From assembly GCF_020509005.1 (NCBI RefSeq), contig NC_063018.1, forward strand, positions 1,240,001 through 1,304,000: a stretch of DNA of 64,000 nt, written 5' to 3'. The translations under genes and the position numbers were made by a program. Positions within the stretch are counted from its first letter, which is position 1; every line of letters starts with the position of its first letter. Positions 11,401 through 21,977 of this stretch are shown here, piece by piece. This DNA is from Fulvia fulva. Lineage: Eukaryota; Ascomycota; Dothideomycetes; Mycosphaerellales; Mycosphaerellaceae. Under the pieces are notes generated by a model that was not told where the DNA came from, made no database searches, and worked only from the letters and a program-made list of their open reading frames with translations.

Positions 11401-11953
11401 CTAGTCTTAAGATTAGTAGTAGGCTATATATATTAATAGATATAAGGGCAAGTCTTTTAGGTCATCTCTCTATAACTTTGCCTTTATACTTCTTTATCTT
11501 TACTATTGAACATACTCTATACTAGTGAAAGCTATCCTTAGGGATAGGAATAGGTTCTTTTAAGTCTGTTTCCTTATAAAGATTCTAGAGCAAATTCTTC
11601 CTAAAGTGTACAAATCTTCTATACTAAAGCTCCTACTGCTTTAGGTCGGTCTCTAATTAAGTAGTCACGAAGGCATTCTCTATTAGTAATGTATATAATA
11701 AGTAATGTGCCCGTTCTTATAAGAGAGGAGAAATCTTATTAATGAATAGAACCCCCCTAAGGAGCTTTGTCTAAACAACAGTCTTACTAGAGGGGGAAAC
11801 AAAAGAAAATAATAGAGGTTGAACACTAAGCTACTTACTAAACTAGTTCTATAAAACTAGGTTTACTCCTAGCTTAGGTATAAGTAGGATATCTTCTAAA
11901 ACAACTTTTCTACTAGCTCTCCTACTCATCTCTACATTCCTAATATAAGTAGC
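8481..11953 (-). pseudogene. copia-1 pol pseudogene (integrase, RT, RNase H)
   Basis: RIP-degraded Ty1/copia coding DNA on the minus strand. RNase H remnants are near 8880-8950. RT remnants lie about 9060-9950, for example minus-strand IDNILIAIPKLIDIL and VFKIKDLGEPKKILSIRVIR near 9430-9560. Integrase fragments lie about 10800-11500. Numerous stops, no intact frame. The element continues beyond the copia-2 insertion at 19605-20210 and beyond the chromoviruses at 32643-33345, where its gag lies. Removing the insertions gives about 4.9 kb, a normal copia length. Confidence 0.8.
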
Positions 11954-12187
11954 TATTAAGAATATATAGGCCGTAGGACAAGCATATAGGTGTAGGTGTG
12001 TCATATAACTAGATTACGTAACTAGGGTTTGCTAGCCTATAGGCTAGCAAACATCTAGACACCTAGTATCTACCTATACTAACACTAGCGATACTATATA
12101 TAGATACACGCTATCCTATTAGGTCCTTCTTTGTCTTTCGTGTGATCCGCCGTCTTCTACTACTACGTAGATCGTACCTATTTAATA
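11954..12187 (+). repeat. 5' LTR of copia-2
   Basis: 234-bp LTR, TATTAAGAAT...TTTAATA, a RIP-altered TG...CA terminus. It holds a perfect 26-bp palindrome centred on CCTATAGG at 12027-12052. Confidence 0.88.
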
Positions 12188-12639
12188 GGTTAGAAGCCCG
12201 GGTTAGTAACTCGGTATTTCACCCTCGACAAAGTCGTATTAGAGTTATTCCTCTTTAGAACAAAAGGAAGGCAGACTAGAGGCCGCACCCGCCTTATATA
12301 GGAAGCTATAGCCGTGCTATAGGTATATATAAGACGTAAAAGAGCCTAGTAAGGTACTGTTAGACTCCGAGTTAGTGAGCCTATACTAATACCTAAGACA
12401 AGTAGGCGAGCTTACTAAGAAGAGTCGCTCTCCGGACATCGCGTTCGTATCGACTAACTATTTATTCTAAGAGAGCCGTAGTGTCTTAGAAACCCCCTCT
12501 ACTAAGAGAGTTACACTATAGTGTCTTAGTACTAATACGATCCTTCGACTTTCCTCCCCTTCCCGGCGGGTAGCTATCCTCTCCGCTATTAACCTCGCGT
12601 TCGTTTTATCCTATTTCGATCCGATCGCGTACGACCGAA

Positions 12640-13854
12640 TATATCCTTTTACCTAAGGGTAGCTAACCTATCCCTTAACTTACAAAAATAGAGAACGAGA
12701 CTAGGTTTATAAGAAAGAGAGTAGTACCTATTCTAATAAGAGAGAACTACGAAATATAGTTCAAGCTAATAAGAATATACCTAGTATTAAAGTAGGTTAA
12801 CTAGGTCCTCGGAGACATTATTACGGACATTCCCGCTATAACCCTATCTATAGCAACACCCTCTACATTATCGGAGTCATCCCTTCCTTTAGATCAAGCG
12901 ATAAGGAAGGCATTATACAGACGGCATAATGTAACGGCCCTATATAAGATATATATCTGTCTATCGATAGGTAACTAAGAGATAATATACGAGATCCGGT
13001 ATACGAAGGAGTTATAGGAATAGGCTAAAGCTAAATATAAGAGAAGACTTCTCGCTACTAGAAGAAGTTTGCTTTATTAATACCCTAATTTCGTGATAAT
13101 AGAGGACTAGTCAATAGATAACGCCTAGTAGGAGCTTAGCTTAATTATAAGGAGAGCTGTTTCAATCTCGCCTTAGTTCTAAGACATTAAGACTAAGGAC
13201 AGAAAGATTTAGCAACTCTTAGTAGCTCTACTAGACTTATTTAGCTCAATTCGCGATGCAATTGATGCCTAGGTAAATCTCTTACTACAAGACATTCTTA
13301 TAATTCTTAGGGAGAAGCAAGAATCAATAATTTATTAAGGGATAGCTATGTTCGCTAAGAAGGGTTTCTAGGGTAAGCTTACGTACTATCTCTACGGTAG
13401 TAACCATTTTATAAGCAAGTGCCTACACCTTTCTATAGCTTAGTAGGCTGTTAGGAACAAGGACAAACTAGCTAGGGTTACCTACCCTACTAAGAGACAA
13501 CCGTTACTACCTCGTAGGAGGTCATTATTACTAAACCTTCGTGATGTCCTTAAGGTAATAACGGACCTTATAAAGTAGATAAAGGAGAGCCGCAAGCCAA
13601 AGGCCTCCTCTAGTAAGCCTATAAGGGCCTATACGACCTAGGAAGACGTATTAGACTCTAAGATACTATTAGAAGATGATAATGTTGATAAGGTTGCCTA
13701 TTCTACTATAGAAGCTAAAGGTAAGTACCCCTCGTCCGAGTAGTTACTTAACTCTTATACATCATTATATATAACTGACTAAGATTTACTATTTAGGACA
13801 CTAAAGCCTCTTTAAAAGAGGAAGTAGATCAAGGTTAGGGGTGGCTATCTATAA
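12640..13854 (+). pseudogene. copia-2 gag pseudogene
   Basis: Plus-strand remnants with stops: an alpha-helical gag-like region, then a zinc-knuckle remnant near 13375-13430 (YLYGSNHFISKC), then a basic linker ending at the LINE insertion. RIP explains most stops and the loss of the first knuckle cysteine. Confidence 0.65.
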
Positions 13855-14064
13855 GCTATATATATAGATAGATAGATAGATATTTCATTAAGCTGTTGTA
13901 GTGCCCTTTGGCCTATGCAGCTATGCTATCTTGTTTTTGTATATATAGAGGGGAAACCGTGTTGGTGAAAACCCCTCCTCCTTCCCGCCTGTCTTTTCCT
14001 CCTCGTTGTCGTCTTAAATTTCCCTTGTTAGGGGTACGCTAGTGTCATGGGCCTGCCCTGATGA

Positions 14065-14922
14065 CTACCCTATCTGCAACCCCCCTCGCTTCCGCCTCTT
14101 GTCTATCCACTCCTCCGTCTCGCTCGCGAGGCTAAACTGCTGGAGGTATCCCTGCTGTAGTATCCACCGAGAGATTCGGCGAATGTTGCCTTTGTCCCTA
14201 ATAATTGACTTGTAGTCTCTCCTTCCCGCTTGGTGCCTCCAATTTCCCCTGCCTCTCGCCCACTGCGGGCATCGTAGTAGCATATGTTCTGGGTTTTGCG
14301 ATGGGTAGCCACACTGGCAGGCTGGGCTATAGATGTCTAGTGCGCGTCTTCTGAACAGGTAGGCCCTTAATCCAATGTGTTCGGACCTGATTTGGATCGC
14401 TATGCTTGCTTCGGCCCTTGTCAGGTCCCTATATAGCTGGTAATTGTGTCTCTGGAAGGCTCGGAGCGCTATCGGGCCTGTTGTCTTAGGGGGCTTCCTT
14501 TTCCAGTCCTGCTCCCATAGGCAGCTCGCTATCTGTTCCGCTAGGTTTTGGGTCTTAGCCTTGCTCCCGCCGGCCTGGCGAGTCCTACGCTCCTCCTCCT
14601 TTCGTGCTAGCCATTCGGTGCTTGTCTGTACGGCCGTAAAGGTCGTAAGGTCATCCTCTTTTTGGCTTGTCCTATATCCTGCCCCTCTCCGGTAGCGGCT
14701 TTCTATCTTATTCTTTGCCTCCTGGATCGTGGTTTGTGCTAGGTAACCTGTCGTCTTTGCCGCGTATTGAATTCTCATTCCCCGGATGTACTGGCCGATT
14801 GGTGGTATTCCTGTCTCCATTTCTACCGTGCTTGTTGACGTTGTCTTGTATGCGCCTAGTACCCTACGTAGGTTGCCTGCCTGTGTCCTGTTTAGGGCAA
14901 GGAAGGAATCGTATTTAGCAAG
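14065..14922 (-). pseudogene. C-terminal fragment of LINE ORF2
   Basis: An open stretch of 285 codons including the stop, closed upstream by TAG at 14923-14925. It starts in the conserved region after the RT (ALNRTQAGNLRRVLGAYKTT) and runs into the C-terminal domain of Tad/I-type LINEs, with the terminal zinc motif C-X-C-X8-H-X4-C (PACQCGYPSQNPEHMLLRCP). Endonuclease, RT and RNase H catalytic parts are absent. The methionine at 14820 is only an internal one. Remnant of a larger protein, probably not translated. Confidence 0.75.
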
Positions 14923-14929
14923 CTAGCTA

Positions 14930-15975
14930 CGAGATAAGGTGACAAGTCTTAACCGCGCTTTCCCACTCATCTAGCACCACCGTGTAGCCTCGTTTCGAGA
15001 GGTTAGCCCGGAGCAAAAGCTTCCCTCTACGCCCTCCCTCCCTGTTTGCTCCTTAAGCCAATATCCACCTCCATAGGCCTGAGCCCTTTAGTGCTCTCTA
15101 TTGACCGACATGCGCATCCGTCCTCTCGGGCTGTACAGACAGTGTCAGCCGTCGCTGCCAGTGTACACCACGCCCCAGGTTTTGACGCCCTTCGCGTTAC
15201 CGCAGCCTATCTCTAGAAAGCGGCCGTCCATGCCTCGCAGGTCTGCTCGGGGCACACACCACGCCGGGCAGCGTACTCCTTGCGTTTCCACCTACTAACC
15301 AATATGAAGTTCCTTATCACCCTGCCCTCGATCCTCCCCGATCACAGAACTAATCCACTTGCATTGTACGTCTTTTCCCCGTCCTAACAGCCGTCTTTTC
15401 CTTGCTCAGGCTATCGTCTTTTCCTCGTCGCAATCTACCATGTCAGACTAGGTGCGTTGTGTAGCGGGACAGGCAGTGCCTCAGGCAAAACCCTCGTTCC
15501 CATACCGGGTGTTCAACAGGCCCTTACAGGCTTCGTCGCGTGTCCACCTACCCACCGCATTGCCCGCTGGCAAACACCAGATTGTTTCGTAGTCCGCTCG
15601 ACGCCGTTGCATAGTCCGCTCAGTTGTTGTTCTGTAGTCCGCTCGTCCAATGTTCGTCGCTTAGCCCGCTCGGTTTGCGGTCTCCGGAGGTGAAAATTCT
15701 GCACTCATACCAGAGGTGTCCTGTCGAGCGTATAGGCCACGGTTCCGCGCCCTTCTTACACGTAGAAAGAAGAGGGACTCGCTCCCGACACGAGTACACG
15801 CTCGTCGGATGGTTTTCATACCCGTTTTGCTGGTAGTCCTCTGTTCGCCGCGGCTTCGCCTACGCTACGCGCCCGTCGCGCCCACGACGCTCCAGCGTGA
15901 GAATACTTGGCTCTCTCGTAGCTAGACGAGAGGTTCGTAGCCGACACCACGTACAGGTGATTCTCGTCGTCGACC
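14930..15975 (-). other. unrecognised 1-kb 5' part of the LINE insertion
   Basis: GC-rich, non-RIPped DNA between the truncated ORF2 and the right-hand target duplication. No convincing ORF on either strand. It holds four interspersed copies of the decamer TAGTCCGCTC (TAGCCCGCTC in the last) at 15590, 15612, 15635 and 15662. The most economical reading is the 5' UTR of the LINE, but a separate insertion cannot be excluded. Confidence 0.45.
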
Positions 15976-15988
15976 GCTATATATATAG

Positions 15989-18900
15989 GAAGTACAGTAA
16001 TAGGTAGTCCTTCTAGAAAGCAAATTGTCTTAGAAAATGTCCTGTTTGTTCCTAGCCTTAGAGTTAGTCTTGTTTCGTAGAATTAGTTTAGCTAACAGTT
16101 TGCTATCTAACTACCCAGTTTCACCCTAAAATCCTTGTCTAGTAAACCCGTTGTCTAGACTAAACTTCGAGGAGGAGTACCGTTTATCTACTCGATCTCG
16201 GAAATTCTTAAGCTATAGTATACTAGTATACTCTCTTAAGAACGTAACGGTACCGCTATAGCTAATACTAAGTCCGAAGATTAGTAGGAGCTATAGTATA
16301 GAAGATATGTACACCTTAGTAAGGGACTACTAAGAAACCTATATAGAGTTACTAATAAGAAAGATCCTATTCCTATTCCTTCTAAACACTAGAATTGTAA
16401 GGTCTGCTCCCTTATAAATATAAGGAAGTTTAAAGGACCTACTATAGAGAGGAAAGGAGAGAGGCTAGCCCTTATCACTATTGACATCTATAGGCCTTTT
16501 TAGGGCGTAGTCTCTAGGCTAGGATATAAATATTGGCTTGAGATTATAGACAACTTCTCTAGGAAGAAGTGGATAATCCCTTTAAAGGCTAGGAGCGACG
16601 CTCCTACAGCCCTACGGGATTAGAAGGTCTAGGCAGAATAGTAGTCAAGGTGCTTTCTATCTACGATCCGTAGTAATAGTATAAAGGAAATTCTCGCCTT
16701 ACTAAAAGAGTAGGAGAAGGAGTTTAGTACTTAGATAGACATAACTAATGCCTATAACTCTCTTTAAAATAGACCTATAGAAAGGTCAATTTAAGCCTCT
16801 AAGAATATAGTCTAGGCTATGCTTAAAGACTCTAGTATACTAGTTAAGTTCTAGCTAGAAGCTTTGTAAGCATAGACTGTGATCAGAAACAGACTGCCTA
16901 ATAGTCCGATCATTAATAGTATTGCTCTTTTACTAGAAGAAGCCTTTACTAGCTAAGTACCGTTAGTCGACCATTTCCGCGTCTAGGAATATAAAGCTAT
17001 AGTCTATATAGACCTAAGAGCCTAACCTTAAGGCTTAAGGAGAGATAAGTTAATAAACCAAGGAAAAGAAGCCGTGTTTATAGGCTACTTAGAAAATACT
17101 ACAAAACAATAGCTGTTCTAGGATCCCGACATAAAAGCTATAAAAGCGTATAGTCACGTCGACTAGTTTAAGAATAAGAAGGGGGGAGATATAGATCTTA
17201 GTATCACCTTTACTAACTAGCCGAGTCGAGCGCTATAGCGTAATCCTATTAGGAGGAAGCTCTTTAGGGCGAAATTTTCCGATAGGGGATTATTAGAGAC
17301 ACCGTTACAAAGGCTAGGAGAAAATATTAAGGCGGTTTTAATACTATCGAAGGCCGATAACGGTGGATCTATACAGAACCTACCTAAGTCATTAACACTA
17401 TAGTAACCGCTGTTTATACAACTTCCTCCTCCCCTAAAGGACATTAGGGAATACTAGAAGTTTAGAGATTAGGGTACTCTAATAAAAGAAAAAGAAGATG
17501 TCGTTTAGTTCGACCTATCCAAACACCTAGCGCTACCTTAGGTTATAGGCAACAAGAGGTTAAGGGGGGACGGAGATAATAACTCTAAAGAGTATAAGGC
17601 TAAACACTATAAGGCTCTTATCGCCTAGATGTTCTATCTAGACCCTATAATAAGCTAGGTAGAGGAGATTCTAAACGACGTAGAAGAACATATATTTGCT
17701 ACTATTAGGTAGGCCATAGCCTATTAGTAGGAAGTACTAATCCTAAAGTCCTATAAGGTAGCCGTAGGAGACCCCGAATAGGGACATATATAGAGAGAGG
17801 TAATCGAGAACGAACTTATTGCCTTAGTAAGTAATAACACCTAGGAAGTAGTTATACCGCTAAAGAGTACGAATCTAATTACTTCTAGGTAGGTCTTTGA
17901 TATAAAAAGAATAATTAGTAGAGCTATTAAGAAGTTTAAGGCAAGACTAGTTATAAGAGGGGTTTTATAGAAATATAGGGTTGACTTCGAAGAGACCTTT
18001 ATACCTACTATTAGACATAATACTCTCCGAGTATTTATAGTAGTAGTGTATAAGAGAGATCTCGAGATGCACCTAGTAGATGTAAATAATGCTTTTACCT
18101 AAAGTAGCCTTCTTAAAGACATCTATATAATCCCACCCCTAGGAGTTGAAGCACCTCTAAACATAGTGTTTAAGGTCCTACAAAGCCTTTATAGGCTTAA
18201 GTAAGCAGCTAGAGACTAGAACAAGCTCTGTATTACGAAGCTAGAGAAGATTAGATTTACCTAGTCCTAGGTAAATCTATGCCTACTTATCTATACGGAT
18301 AGAGACCTTATAGTCCTTACCTATATAGATAACAGACCTATTATAGCTCCGAAGCTATTAGATGTTCAGTAGTTTAAGGCTAAGCTTAGAAAAGTGTTTA
18401 AGATTAAAGATCTTAGTGAACCTACGAAGATCCTTAGAATAAGGATTATAAGAGACAGGTCCTAAGGCACTTTAAAGCTTAATCAAGGACACCATATCTA
18501 CGCTAACTTAGCTAAGATGAATATAGCTAGAGAGAAGGCTACGCTAACCTACTCACCTATAGAGAGCTACGAGCATTTAGTACCTACGGCACCTATAGAT
18601 AAGAGGTGTAACAAACAGGATTACTAGAGCTATAATAGTACCTAGATGTAGCTAATAACAATGATAAGGCTAGACTTAGCATTCCCCCTTAGAAGAATTA
18701 GCTTATATATTGCTGATCCCTCGTAGTAGTATATAAAGGCTTTAAAGAAGCTCTCTCGATACCTACGGTTATACCTAGACCTAGGTCTTATATATAGAAA
18801 GGGAGGGGGCAATCTCTAGGGATACTCAGACTCTAACTACGCTATAGACAAGGTGGATAGAGTCTTAATTCTAGGATACATATAGTTCCTTTATAGATCA

Positions 18901-19370
18901 CCTATGTCCTAGATAAGTAGGAAGTAGAAGTCTGTTATAACATTAACAATAGAAGCTAAGTTTATAGCTATAAACGTAGCCGCAAAGTAGTTATAATTTC
19001 TTGCTACTGTCCCTAGGGAAATGGAGTGCCTAGAACTAGTAGGAAAGAGCTCTTTCTAGCCGAGTATAAGGGCAAGCAAGGGCACTATTAACGAGCTAAG
19101 GCTAGTCAAGCTTATAGGTAATAACTAAGCCACTTTAACACTTATTAAAGATGCCTATATACATAAAAGGTCAAAGTATATTAATGTTATATATAACTAT
19201 GTCAGACATCTCTAGCAGTAGAAGAAGATTATAGTAGACTACTACTATATAAAGGACATAGCTACTAATAGGTTAATAAAGCCCCTTAATAGCTAGTAGT
19301 TCCAAAACTTTATAAGGTAGCTCCAGCTTACGTAAAGGGATTGTAGGAGACCATATGGCCTAAGTAGGAG
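15989..19370 (+). pseudogene. copia-2 pol pseudogene (integrase, RT, RNase H)
   Basis: Plus-strand remnants in copia order: integrase fragments (LEIIDNFSRKKWIIPLKAR near 16530-16590), then RT (HLVDVNNAFT near 18070, LLIYTDRDLIVLTYIDNRP near 18280-18330) and RNase H (GYSDSNYAIDKVDR near 18820, TLTIEAKFIAINVAAK near 18945). Stops are frequent and of the RIP kind. The sequence ends in a TAGGAG tract directly before the 3' LTR. Confidence 0.82.
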
Positions 19371-19604
19371 TATTGAGAACATATAGGCCGTAGGAAAAGT
19401 ATATAGGTGTAGGTGTGTTATATAACTAGATCACGTAACTAGGGTTTACTAGCCTATAGGCTAGTAAACATCCGGACACCTAGCATCTACCTATACTAAT
19501 ACTAGCGATACTGTATATAGATACACGCTATCCTATTAGGTCCTTCTTCGTCTTTCGTATAATCCGCCGTCTTCTACTACTACGTAACTCGTACCTATTT
19601 AATA
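19371..19604 (+). repeat. 3' LTR of copia-2
   Basis: 234-bp direct repeat of 11954-12187. It carries the matching palindrome at 19444-19469, changed symmetrically in both arms compared with the 5' copy. Followed directly by the GTAGC duplication. Confidence 0.88.
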
Positions 19605-20210
19605 GTAGCTAAGAAAAACCTACCTCCTACTTTAATCCATTTCTTCCTTATTAAGCTTATTAAGGGAGTTATAGATCTAAAGGGGCAGCTTTAGTTAGTT
19701 ATATAGGATAAAGTATAGGAGTTAAGTAACCACTCTAACGAGGGAAACTTGCCTTAGACTTCTATAGTTAAGTAAGCTACTTCATTATACTCATTATTAT
19801 CAGACATTGTCTCTAGGGATGAGCTGTATAAGTCACGTGACTCTTAGGCGGAAAAACCTTTTCTAGTCTTCTTTGCTTTAGAGGTATAAGACTAGGCCTA
19901 GTTCTTCTAGAGTAATAGTATGTTAGAGCTAAGTTTCTTCACCATTTTCTTAAGTTCTTCTATAGAGGACTTCTCTCTTAGTATCCTCCTTGAAGTAGGT
20001 GGTAGAGTTCTCTTCTTCTTAACATATGTTATATTCTAGGAAGATAGTAGTTAGGAATAAGATCTAAGGACCTTTCTTGCCTTAGGCAGACTAGGGTAGT
20101 CCTTAATTAGATAATCCTTCTTATAGAGAAGGTAGGAGAGTAGTCTTACTAGACCTAAGGGCTTGACCTAGGTAGCTACTATACTATACTTAGCCTTAGA
20201 GGGATCTAAC
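19605..20210 (-). pseudogene. copia-1 fragment (gag C-terminal part)
   Basis: RIP-degraded piece of copia-1 between copia-2 and the chromovirus pair. On the minus strand it contains a basic region and a zinc-knuckle-like remnant near 20100. It ends with the CTAAC target duplication (20206-20210) of the chromovirus insertion. Confidence 0.65.
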
Positions 20211-20254
20211 TGTCATGGTCTCCCCACAGAGTGTACAGAAGGTGGGGACAGAAG

Positions 20255-20774
20255 TGTCATGGTCTCCCCACAGAGAGTACAGAAGGTGGGGACAGAAGAG
20301 CCTCAGAGTGCTCAGAAGTCGTCAAGAAGTGACAGTCCAGCTTGGTGTGTGAGCGCCAAGAATCACATGCCCCGCAACATTCACTACGGGACCCAGCCCT
20401 CCAAATTCACCCCTCTACTAAACCTTGACAGATTCACTTCGGCTCGTGACTGTGTGACTCACGGCACTCCCGCGAGCACCCGCGACTGCGCTGGACCCTG
20501 GAAGAAGCACGTGGAAGACTCGGAACGTAGGGCAGGTTGGAATAAGGTTTTGAGCAAAGCTGCTGAGCGCGGCTTCGCACGGGTTAGCCCTGTTGATGCG
20601 GGGACACGCACTCGCGAGGGTCGCGTATAAATATCTGGCCTTCCCCAGGCCTCTCTTGCTTCCTTCGTCTTTTGTTTTGTGTAGCAATCATACCATACCC
20701 TTTTGCATCTGCACTTCGCACCTGCATTCTCGCTTTCACCCTTGCATCTCACAGGCCAGGCTCTCGCCCTGACA
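20255..20774 (+). repeat. 5' LTR of E1
   Basis: 520-bp LTR with an inverted repeat near its start (TCCCCAC ... GTGGGGA, 20266-20291), TATAAATA at 20626-20633, and CT-rich sequence downstream where transcription probably starts. Confidence 0.93.
20626..20633 (+). promoter_or_regulatory. TATA box of the E1 LTR promoter
   Basis: TATAAATA lies about 190 bp before the Gag ATG. The same box recurs in every complete LTR of the family. In the E1 3' LTR (26397-26404) its TAA also terminates the pol reading frame. Confidence 0.65.
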
Positions 20775-20816
20775 TCACAAAAGACCAACAAACCGTCAAC
20801 CACTCGAGTCATCCTC

Positions 20817-21977
20817 ATGGGTGACCACGCCACCGATGGAGGTGTCAACCTCGACAACCAAGACACTCCATTCCACTTCAGTGAGTGGACTGACATCCCC
20901 TTCTCGAACGCCGCTGCCTTCGGTGCCTGGGCAAACGCCAACCCCGACACCGCCTACGCTCTCATCAACCGCACCGTCTCCTCTTTCCGCGAGACCGCCC
21001 AGCAGGTCGAGCAAGCAAACAACCAAGCAACATACCTTCAAGGTATTGTGAACACCTTCCAGAACCTCGCCCCGCACGCCGACGACAACCGCCGCCAGCA
21101 CTTCTCCAAGAAGGTCAACGACCCAGACGAGTTCGACGGCAACAAGAGCAAGTTTGAGGCATTTGAGACACAGCTCACCATCAAGCTGTTGGCTAATGCC
21201 GACCACTTTCCGCAAGAGAAGGACAAAGTCACGTACGTCTTCTCCCTCCTTCGGGGAGACGCCGCGGCTCAGGTACAACACTACATCGACAACGCCACGC
21301 AGACTATCGGCTGCCCGGACGTCCTCACCTTGATGCAGGACCTCCGTGCTGCCTTTGGTGATCCAGACCGTAGAGCCACCGCCCAGAACGCCATCCACAA
21401 CCTCCTCCAGAAGAACAAGAGCTTCGCCGAGTACCTCGCGGCCTTCAACCGCGACATCGGGTTCACCGGCTACAACGAAGAAACCAAGAAGAGCACTCTC
21501 CGCCGTGGTTTGTCAGCAGAGCTTCTTCGAGCCCTCGAGGACAAGGACGTCGGTGCTATGAGCTTCCGTGAGCTCGTCGAGACCTGCCAGCGCCTCGACT
21601 CCAACATGAAACACACCGCCTCTCTCCTCGCTTCCCGTTCTCAAGGTCGTCAGCCTCGTGGTCCCGGAAGCCACTTCGCTGCTCCACTAGGCGCCGCCGC
21701 TCCTACGGCTCTCCCTCCCGTCTCTGTAGGTGACGCTATGGATCTCAGCGCTGGTGCCGCCGTCCCTCGAGTCCAGGGCCTCGTCAACGGTAAGCTCACT
21801 CCCGAAGAGAAGCTTCGCCGTCGCCAGGCCGGACTCTGCACCTACTGCGGCGGTCCAGGCCACATCGCAGCCAACTGTCCGCAGCTCGCTGCCCGTAACG
21901 CCCGCAACCCGGTTCGCGGCGCTGTCGGCGCTATCGAGCCTGCTCCTGCTGCTCCCGCTGAGCAGGAAAAAGCCTAG
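20817..21977 (+). CDS. gag: Gag of chromovirus E1
   Basis: 386-codon Gag. I start at the ATG for MGDHATDGG just after the 5' LTR; the same frame is open upstream into the LTR, but those codons lie in promoter/leader sequence. A Retrotrans_gag-type domain spans about residues 105-270 (DEFDGNKSKFEAF, VFSLLRGDAAAQVQHYI, FAEYLAAFNRDIGF), followed by a Pro/Ala-rich linker and one knuckle, CTYCGGPGHIAANCP. It ends at TAG 21975-21977. An A5 run (21967-21971) lies just before the stop, and the pol frame (-1) is open from 21962, so Gag-Pol is probably made by -1 frameshifting there. Structural protein of the particle. Confidence 0.9.
   Translation: MGDHATDGGVNLDNQDTPFHFSEWTDIPFSNAAAFGAWANANPDTAYALINRTVSSFRETAQQVEQANNQATYLQGIVNTFQNLAPHADDNRRQHFSKKVNDPDEFDGNKSKFEAFETQLTIKLLANADHFPQEKDKVTYVFSLLRGDAAAQVQHYIDNATQTIGCPDVLTLMQDLRAAFGDPDRRATAQNAIHNLLQKNKSFAEYLAAFNRDIGFTGYNEETKKSTLRRGLSAELLRALEDKDVGAMSFRELVETCQRLDSNMKHTASLLASRSQGRQPRGPGSHFAAPLGAAAPTALPPVSVGDAMDLSAGAAVPRVQGLVNGKLTPEEKLRRRQAGLCTYCGGPGHIAANCPQLAARNARNPVRGAVGAIEPAPAAPAEQEKA
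21962..21977 (+). promoter_or_regulatory. probable -1 frameshift site, E1 gag-pol
   Basis: Gag reads CAG GAA AAA GCC TAG here, and pol is open only in the -1 frame from 21962 onward. Slippage on the A5 run would fuse the frames within three codons of the Gag stop. The heptamer is not a perfect X XXY YYZ site, so the exact slip point is inference. E2 has the same sequence at 28136-28151. Confidence 0.5.

Larger units (their letters stand above)
13868..15975 (-). mobile_element. internally deleted, non-RIPped LINE (Tad/I-type) inserted in copia-2
   Basis: A non-RIPped island of about 2.1 kb between two copies of the 13-bp GCTATATATATAG (13855-13867 and 15976-15988), a typical LINE target duplication. 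On the minus strand its 3' end is at the left and finishes in a short CTAT/ATCT repeat tail, as in Tad-type elements. The 3' part codes for the end of a LINE ORF2 (14065-14922). The right-hand kilobase (about 14930-15975) would then be its 5' region, joined to the end of ORF2 with the RT and endonuclease missing. The element would depend on a full-length relative for mobility. Confidence 0.72.
11954..19604 (+). mobile_element. copia-2: RIP-degraded Ty1/copia element with both LTRs and TSD
   Basis: Two direct 234-bp LTRs (11954-12187 and 19371-19604) enclose copia coding remnants in plus orientation. The element is flanked by a perfect GTAGC duplication (11949-11953 and 19605-19609) inside copia-1. 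A primer-site-like GGTTAGAAGCCCGGG follows the 5' LTR. Remnants in order: gag (about 12640-13850, knuckle YYLYGSNHFISKC near 13380, first cysteine lost to C-to-Y), integrase (about 16400-16950), RT (about 17900-18550) and RNase H (about 18800-19000, YSDSNYAIDKVDR). A LINE sits at 13868-15975. The two LTRs differ mainly by C/T and G/A transitions, as RIP would give. Confidence 0.9.

Noticed and set aside
20775..20800. tRNA primer-binding site after the chromovirus 5' LTR
   Set aside because: The sequence TCACAAAAGACC does not match a tRNA 3' end that I recognise; self-priming is possible but not supported by anything I could see.
20459..20950. Long minus-strand frame across the chromovirus LTR and gag start, repeated at 26666-27124
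   Set aside because: It is antisense to LTR and gag, has no domain, and recurs only because the LTR is repeated.
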